Source: Desmodesmus armatus
Taxonomy: Eukaryota > Chlorophyta > Chlorophyceae > Sphaeropleales > Scenedesmaceae
Length of the DNA stretch: 64,000 nt
Direction: 5' to 3'
NCBI GenBank assembly: GCA_007449985.2
Contig: VIIQ02000667.1
Coordinates: forward strand, 248,001 to 312,000
Shown one piece after another: positions 57,054 to 64,000 of this stretch; position 1 is the first letter of the stretch, and every line of letters begins with the position of its first letter. The notes beneath the pieces are model-generated. The model made no database searches. It saw only the letters and a program-made list of their open reading frames with translations, and had not been told where the DNA came from. The position numbers and the translations under genes are program-made.

Positions 57054-58877
57054 AAGGCCTTTTCGCCTAACTGAAGAGCCTGGAAAGAACGCAGCTCTAA
57101 GCGACACAGACAGCGACACAGGTCAGACCAAACCAGATCAACCTGGACGGAGACGAGGCGAGGCAGCCGAGAGAATTCTTCATATCACCGAGGCGTCAGG
57201 GTATCACCGACGGTCGTGGCATTGTAGTGTGACTGCTGCTGCGACTGCTTCCATGGTTCATGGCGTGATGGTCATGTGTTCATGGCTTGGATGCAAAGTT
57301 GAGGTCCTTAGCACACTTGGCAAGCTGAACGTCGAACTGCATGACTGCATTCGAGCCACGTGCAGACAGCGTGATGTACACCCAACAGCAATGTGGATTG
57401 AGCTGGAAGCCGCACCAGTTTACAGCCCCATCCACACTTGCAACATGCATGTCACGAGCACAACTGTGCCTTGCCTTGCAGTTCCTGCGGATGCTTCCCC
57501 GTTGGCAAACTGATGGCAGCAGTTTGAATACAACATCACAGCATTGGGCACTTCATTACTCCTAGTCAAGACAGCACAGCACACACACACAGCCCTGCAT
57601 CACAGCAGGACAGCATTTCTCAACCTTACAGATGCACACTCGTTGTGTGCAAACTCAGTTCACCCCCCCCCCCACACACACACACAGTATGGACAAAAGC
57701 ACACCGCATGTGCTGCTGCCAGTGCTGGCCCTCCCGCGGGCCCTGCTGCCACGGGGTACGGTAGTGTGCTGCAGATGCAGATGCAAGCAGGCGCATCTTG
57801 TTTCGAGTGATGGTGCTTCAAGCTGCTGCTGTGCTGCGGTGCGTGCTGGTTGCTGTGCCAACATTGCCACCTGCACACAACAAGCGGTCAGGAAGACATC
57901 AGCAGGCACAAGCACCAGATTCAGGTGAGCAGCTGCCTTCTGCCAATACTTGGCTTGGTACATGTTGAAGGCACACCGAAAGGGCGGTCAGGCGTGGCCC
58001 TCACCCAGTACAGTAGTAGTTGGTCGTAGTAGTAACACACTGCCCTGCGAGACGTCTGCCCTACAACGCAAGCATGCCGATAAGCTCGCCCAGTACATGA
58101 CTGCCGACAGTGTGGCGCGCACCGAAGCCACTCCTGACCACAGCACACATGACACCACTGCAAGCACCCCTGCCCTGTGACACCACCTCTGCACACACCT
58201 GTTAGTGAAGGGCAAGAACTGCCAGTGTACGTCCCTGCTGCTTGCCTGTCTGGGAGCTCAGGAAGCAAAGTGACACCTGCAGGCAGGTGGGCACAAACAG
58301 CAGGACATGAGGCGTCAGCACAATTGGCTGAGTGATGGGGACAGTGAATCCATGTGGTCAAGGCAGCTAGGGCGTGTGTGTGGTCCAACAGTTGCACGTC
58401 ACACTGCCAGCACAAGCAGGGCCAGAAACACACCCACCCGCCACAGCACCACCACAGCAGCACATCAGGCAGTGCTCTTTCCAGCTGTGCTGTTGTGGCA
58501 CACAGTGTTGGTGAGATGGCAGGTACAGCTGCTGGCCCTCATGTTGGGTACAAAGACCCAACAAATGTGCTGCCTGCAGCTCCCTCAAGGCTCAGGGTTG
58601 CCTCACACGGTTTTGTGAGATCTCACTTGACTGGTGAGACGCATGATGCAATGCCCTGATGTGTCGTCTAGTGGTTCAGCCAGCTGAATTGATGTGTGCA
58701 TACAAGCTGGTGCCCTGCTGATGTCGATGCAGTCTGTCATACCTGTGCAGTGTGCATCACAGGCATGTCTGCTGGTGCGGAGCGCGGGTGTCACTGCGAG
58801 CGTGGCAGCGTGCTACCAGTGGTGCTGATGGTGGTGCTGATGGTGGTGCTGGCATCAGCTGTGGCACTGCCGGATGG
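57054..58877. other. Intergenic between OPR-RAP copies C and D
   Basis: Directly upstream of copy C I do not find the long upstream block seen with A, B and D, so copy C may have lost it or have a different promoter. CA repeats and C runs occur near 57660-57690. From about 58660 the sequence is the downstream flank of copy D, similar to 44540-44900. Confidence 0.4.
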
Positions 58878-61424
58878 TCAGGCTAACGGGGGCGTGCCTG
58901 CAGTTGCAGCTGCGGGAAGGAGTGACAGACAGGGCAGGCGGGAAACACCTGTGACCACGGCAGCATATGGCTTGCAATGTCTGGGCCAAAGAGGTGACCA
59001 AAATGATGTGATGCAGCATGCTGCATGATGGGCCTTGCGTAGCTAAAATTCGTAGTGACACCCACACCATGCAGGGATGCATGATGCTACAAACATAACT
59101 CCAACACTGACTAAGGCAGCAGTGGACGACAGGCAGAACCCACAAGGCACATGCAGCACACATGAAGTCAGCTGCAGAAGCATCGGCCACATTTGGCGCA
59201 CGTGACCTGACGTACCTTCTATATTGTTCTGCAGGTAATGCTGCTGCTGCTCAGATCCCTTCTGATGCTGCCACTCCCACCAAGGTATGCTGACCACTGT
59301 GTAGCCCCGAGCTTCCAGCGCCCTGTTCCTGTACTGAGTGGGGCCCTCCACCTTCCACCTCCCACCATCCACTCGCAACCCGTTCCCCACCCACACAAAA
59401 TGACTGGGCCCATCAACCTCGACAGCTAGCCTGACCCCTGCTGCTGTCACTGCAACAACATCGATGCTGAAGTTGTTGTCGGCTGTGACCACCTCCTGCT
59501 GGGGAGGGACCTGCCAGCCTGGCAGCTGCTGAAGGGCCTCAACCACCTGCTGCTGCATTGACGAGGGTGCAGCTGCAGCGTTAGATGCCACCACACCCTG
59601 CCGTGCCCGGCGGCACTCGTCCAGCTGCTGCTGGGATAGCACCTGCAGCAGCCCTGAATCCTTGCCACCCTCTGCTGCTGCAAGGCTGTGGTCCAGCAGC
59701 CACAGGTGCACTTGGTGCAGCTGCTGCAGGTCCTCGCGCACTGCTGACTCCCACACCCTGCTTGCTGCTCCTGCCAGCTGCAGCACTGCAGGCACATACT
59801 GACGCAAGTCAAGCACGGCCACTGCCCAGCACAGGTTGCACAGATTTTGACAGTTAAACCTGCTGCTGTCCTGCTTCAGCAGCTTCACAGCTTGCTGCAG
59901 CAGACCCCCAAGCAGCAGCTCGCTGTTGTGCCCCAGCATCCCACACGCCCACGCTGTGTTGGCCAAGTTCTGAGGGTTTGCTGCTGCCAGGAACCGCTGC
60001 ATGTGATGCTGCTGTTCCAAGGTTGCCAGCAGTTGCTCAGGGGCACACCTGAAGCGGGCACAGGCCAGGATTGTGTTGGATACTTCCTGGGGAACAGCTC
60101 TGTGCAGCTGTTCAACGAGTGCTGCGAGCAACTGCTTCAGCTGCACACCTTGAACCTGCTGGCCCAGCTCAGACACGGCCCACAGGAAGTTGGCTACATG
60201 CTGTGTCTCGGCCCTGCTGCGCTTGCTGACAAGAGCTGCCACCAGCAGCCGGAGCTGAGCATCAGGCAGCTGCTGTCCCATGTAGGCCATACCCAATGCC
60301 ACGTTGGCAATCTCCTGTGTCTTGGCCCTGCTCAGCATGCCCTCAGCCGTGAACGCTACCACCAGCACATTCAGCTGCTGCTGCGCCCCCTGGTACCCCA
60401 GCTTGCCCAACGCCAACACACTGTTGCTGATATGCTGAGGGTCTGCGTGTTCTGCTTGACGAACAAGAGCAGCCACCAGCTGCTGCAGGTGCTGCTGCGG
60501 CACCTGCTGCTCGAGACTGGCCAGCGTCCGCAGCACGTTGGACACCTCCTGGCTGTTGGCAGCTGGCAAAGTTGAAGGCTGCAGGAAGTCTGCCAGCAGC
60601 TTGCCAACAGGGGCCACGTGCTGTGAGTAAGCACATGACCAAATAATGTTGGCCAGGCCCCGGGAATCCATCTGCTGCTGTACAGATGGCAGCAGCTGGT
60701 CTAGGTGCTGCAGCAGCTGCTGTGCTGCTGCTGTGCCCGCCACCGCAGCATCTGACTGGCACAACTCCCCAAGGTGGTGGTAGGAGGTTGCTACATGAAT
60801 GGCATCCAGCACCCCTCCCTGCTGCTGCAGCTTGTGTTGCTGGAGCTCCTGCAGCAGCTGCTGAGGCGTTTCACAGCTCTTCAATCTCACGTTGAGCTGC
60901 CGGGCGGTCACTGGTGCACCCCTGCTGCTTGACTGCAGGGACCAGCGCTGTTGGCGAGGTGTGCCTGGCTGCACCCCAACTGCAGCAACACCCAGCCGCC
61001 CCTTGCCCCTGCCCTTGCCATCTGCTGGCCTGTTGTGCACACCCCTGGACTGCACAGCTGTCACAGGCCACAACTTGCTGACTGCTGCAGCAGGCTGCAG
61101 CAGCACCGTCCATCTGCTGGTGCTGCTGTATTTTGACGTCAGCCAAGCATGTACTGCTGCGCCCGCTGTGACTGCTGCACTGGGGTGAGGGCGGGTGTTG
61201 GGGGCACCCTGCTGTGCTGTTGCCATGGAACCTGGGGCATAACTGCGGCTGCCTGCCGACGTGCATGCTACAGATACTGTACGGCTGCACGAACGAAGCA
61301 AGGTCCCACCACTTCTGCTGCCCAGCGAGAGCTGCTGCAGCAGGTGGTGGCATGTGCAGCTGGCCAACACAGACAGGTGACCTGGGAACCCCACCAGGCT
61401 GCGGCTGAGAGTATGGAGCACCAT
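58878..61424 (-). CDS. OPR-RAP protein copy D, organelle RNA-binding factor
   Basis: Exon 1 runs 59216-61424 (ATG at 61424, MVLHTLSRSLVGFPGHLSVL) and a probable exon 2 runs 58878-58909, joined in phase 1 by a strong donor (AGAAG/GTACGT) and a CTCCTTCCCGCAG acceptor. The total is about 746 residues, ending in AATAGTPPLA. It has a Ser/Arg-rich leader, a KGRGKGRLG segment, TARQLNVRLKSCETPQQLLQ, degenerate OPR-like repeats (SNVLRTLASLEQQVPQQHLQ, ANFLWAVSELGQQVQGVQLK, ANTAWACGMLGHNSELLLG) and a RAP domain (FSIDVVAVTAAGVRLAVEVD, GYTVVSIPWWEWQHQKGSEQ). The RAP domain carries about eight extra residues (LRVDGGRW) in its middle compared with copy A. Like A it lacks the long basic tail of B and C. The frame is intact. 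The last exon is short and less certain than the rest. Confidence 0.83.
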
Positions 61425-63300
61425 TATTCAGCTTTGGGGGACCCAGCGTAGGCCTGAGACGAGGCAAACAGTGGGACGAGACAGACAGATCTCAAGACAT
61501 ATCTTGACAGTATCAACAACCAAACGAGCGAGGGAGCCACCACGCAATAGCTCAGGAATGTATCTGAAGCTTTTCGACACAGTGACACAGCTGCAATCGC
61601 AACAGTGGTCATGGCGTGGTTCTGTTCATGTGCATCTGCCATGCACAGTGCAAGGTTGAGTGGCTGCTCTGTCCAGCGCAACTTGACACTCCCCTTCTCA
61701 CATGCCCAACTGGCCTTTTCCTGGCCGCCCCTGCTTCCATCCTTGGCTTTGACGCCCAGGCAGCAGCAAATAGGACACTTCGCAGCAGCGGCCGCGGCTG
61801 TCCTGCACAAGACAGTACTGCACTGTCCTGGGCAGTTGGCCCAGGCCGGCACTAGTTTGCACAGCCCAGCATCCCTGAATGGACACAACTTCACGGTTCG
61901 AACTCCCCACGACTGGTCACACAACCATGCTGTGAGCAATCAAACAGCATGTAGAAAACCCTCCACCTGTAGCTGAGAAACACACCAGGCCCCCAGGAAA
62001 CCACTGCCAGGAAACCGCAGCTGCTGCCAGCCCTGCTGCCATGACACAACTGTGCAAGTGTTAGAGGAGCCTTGGAGGCCTGTCAATTTCAGGTTGTCCC
62101 ACGTGCACGGCTGAGCTCAAAGCCAAACGTCAAGACAAACCAGGCCACCACCTGACGCATGCTCAAGGTAAGCGCTCACTGATCAGTCATGACAGAGACA
62201 AGACTCCCACCCTTTGCACAGCCACTGCCCCAGGCCCCCAGAGGACCCCACCACCACTGCTGCTGCTGCTGCTGCAACACCTCTGCTGGGTTGGGTCCTA
62301 CTGCCTCCACTGTTGCTACATGATCATTGACCAGTGAACAACAGCCAAAAGGGAATAGCTGCCTCAGCTGCTTCAGTGCTGCACCGCGGCTTGCGTCAAT
62401 CTGGCAACCTGCACAGAAGGAGCCAGCAGCAGAGGGACAAGAGCAGAGCAGGGATTGTCAGCACAACTGCCCAGTTCCTGCCATTCACACACCTCAGGCC
62501 TGTCCTGGAAAGAAGTCAGGTGGAGGAGGACACCCCTCACCACTGCTGCCTCACCAGTTTGCTGGGTGCACATCGGCATCACAGTCTGATAAGTCACCAT
62601 ATTACTAAATGTACAGCACAACACTGCAGCTCCTTGGTCCACATTGCCTCTGCACATACCTGCGAGACAGGAGCGCCAGCTGGGGCTCAGTCAGCAGCAG
62701 GCCGCTGTTGTTGCCTTTGCTGGTTGGAGGTGCAGAAAATGGGGTGGCCCAGGCCTGCAAATGGGTGGGACAAGACCAGCAGCAGCAAGAAAAGCTTGAG
62801 CAACCACGGTGTGTGTGACAGATGACACTGGCTGTACAGGTGGCCGGGTCAGGCACAAGCCACTAGGTTTGTCACAAGCAGTTGTCCAACAGCAGCAGCA
62901 CCAGTACCACTGTCACGTCATGAGCAGATGCACAAAGCACACACACCCACCCCTGCACACACATGGGAATTGCAGCACACCTGATGCATCAGGGTGAATG
63001 TCGCAACAGGGTGTCAAAGTGGGTAACCATAGCAGAGCATGCAGTTACTGTAGTACACTCCTGACAGCGGGGGGCACAAACATGGCAAGCACGGGGCGTA
63101 TCAACACCCACCATGGGTGCTGTCCTGCTGTGTATGACATCAGCACTCACCGCTACCAGCTGTGGCCCTGTTGGCGCAGCCATGCTGATGCTGTCAGGTG
63201 TAGCCCCGCTAGGTGGTCACAAACTGAGGGGTGTGCATCTGCAGCCGCTGCAGGCAGCAGGCACCAACACACAGGTAGGTGAGGAACTAGAGGTTAAGTA
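61425..63300. repeat. Diverged upstream block of OPR-RAP copy D
   Basis: It aligns in order with the blocks upstream of A and B: AGGCCACCACCTGACGC near 62142, GTGAACAACAGCCAAAAGGG near 62334, a GGAGGTGCAGAAAATGGGGT stretch near 62725, and GTGGCCCTGTTGGCGCAGCC near 63162. Identity is clearly lower than between A and B. The presumed promoter of copy D lies at the left end. Confidence 0.65.
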
Positions 63301-63307
63301 GGCATGT

Positions 63308-63440
63308 TGAGCTGCCGTTGTGTTTAGCTGCCGCTCGGCACTCACAGCTGTTTAACTGCCGCTCGGCAATCACAGCTGTTTCGCTGCCGCATGTCACGCC
63401 GCAGCTGTCGAGCTGCCGCATGTCACGCCGCAGCTGCCTG
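63308..63440 (+). repeat. Short tandem repeats (about 30-base units)
   Basis: AACTGCCGCTCGGCAATCAC and GAGCTGCCGCATGTCACGCC type units are each present twice, sharing a CAGCTG...CTGCCGC core. Confidence 0.7.
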
Positions 63441-64000
63441 TGTGTGTGCCTCCCAGTGCTACACGCTCACACCAGCTGCAGACATGCATGTCGGCCACCA
63501 GCTGGGCTGCTGTTGGAGTCCACAGCAACCAATGCTTGCGTGCAACCGCAAAAGTGCGTTGTGTGGTGTGTTGCTGGGCCTTTGGTGCCTTGCTGTGTGG
63601 TGGTTGCTGTGCTATCAGTTCACGCACTGCATTGTGTGTGTAGAATAGCATGATATATTAACGTAACTCATTGAGTCTGTAGAATCTACATAGAGTAGAA
63701 TTCACAGGGTACCCCCCCCCTTAGGCATGAGTTGGTTGCAGCGCTGCTGTGGCTTTGGTTGCTGCTGGCGTTTGCGGCTGGCACTTGGCTGCTGCTGCTG
63801 CTGCTGCTGCTGTTGTTGTTGTTGCTGCTGCTGATCCAACTATGCTTGCATACGCTAGGATTGCCTGGTGCGGGCAGATAGTGGGGCCACGATGGGGTGC
63901 TGCTGCTGTTGCTGTTCTGCCAGCAGCCAGCTGCTGTGCTGCAGTGCAGGCAGCCCGGCCCCGCTGGTCCAGCACTTCTTCATCGCTACCGTCCTTGAGC
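63441..64000 (-). other. Window edge, possible gene end
   Basis: A (CTG)n tract lies at 63792-63812. On the minus strand a frame open to the window edge reads LKDGSDEEVLDQRGRAACTA and AQQLAAGRTATAAAPHRGPT, with a stop at 63721. It could be the last exon of a gene entering from the right, but there is too little sequence to judge. Confidence 0.25.

Noticed and set aside
1..64000. tRNA or rRNA genes, CRISPR-like arrays, transposase or reverse transcriptase domains
   Set aside because: None were recognised on either strand; direct repeats present are tandem duplications without regular spacers.

Overview
The window looks like nuclear DNA of a chlorophyte green alga, probably a chlamydomonadalean (Haematococcus/Chlamydomonas-like). 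This is an inference from several traits: genes are split by GT-AG introns with strong donors (GTGAGT/GTACGT type), coding exons are full of CAG/GCN tracts giving Gln, Ala and Ser runs, introns carry long G or C homopolymers, and the window encodes OPR-type repeat proteins ending in a RAP domain, a class greatly expanded in such algae. No rRNA, tRNA, CRISPR array, prokaryotic operon or intact transposon was recognised.

Layout. About 0-7.9 kb (+) holds a multi-exon gene. Its N-terminal exons resemble a DUF3783-like domain and its C-terminal exons are low-complexity Gln/Ser/Ala-rich. Nearly every exon edge has been partly duplicated into the neighbouring intron. About 9.2-11.5 kb (+) holds an unrecognised gene whose last four exons join in consistent phase. 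At 13.6-14.9 kb (-) lies the first of five F-box/leucine-rich-repeat paralogues. At 15.6-18 kb (-) is a J-domain gene with a broken frame, and at 18.3-19.2 kb (-) an unrecognised gene. F-box/LRR copy 2 is at 21.5-22.8 kb (-). About 23-26.4 kb is CA-rich and unresolved. A small NTF2/SnoaL-like protein gene with three exons is at 26.4-27.7 kb (-). A long coiled-coil gene with four exons is at 29.3-33.5 kb (+). F-box/LRR copies 3 (pseudogene), 4 and 5 are at 34.4-43.3 kb (+).

From 44.7 kb to the right end the window is a tandem array of four OPR-RAP genes, all on the minus strand (A, B, C, D from left to right). Each is a large exon, a phase-1 intron just after the RAP domain, and a small last exon. 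B and D look intact. A carries one CAG-to-TAG nonsense codon before the RAP domain. C has a deletion of about 25 bases that shifts the frame in its targeting region. Large parts of the intergenic DNA were duplicated with the genes.

How the genes relate. The two clear themes are two separate local gene-family expansions, one of F-box/LRR proteins (likely adaptors for ubiquitin ligases) and one of organelle-targeted RNA-binding OPR-RAP proteins, both showing birth and decay of copies. The strongest structural oddity is the repeated small tandem duplication across exon-intron junctions, seen in two unrelated genes (0-7 kb and 30-31.5 kb). All exon structures are read by eye from splice signals and phase; no transcript evidence was available.
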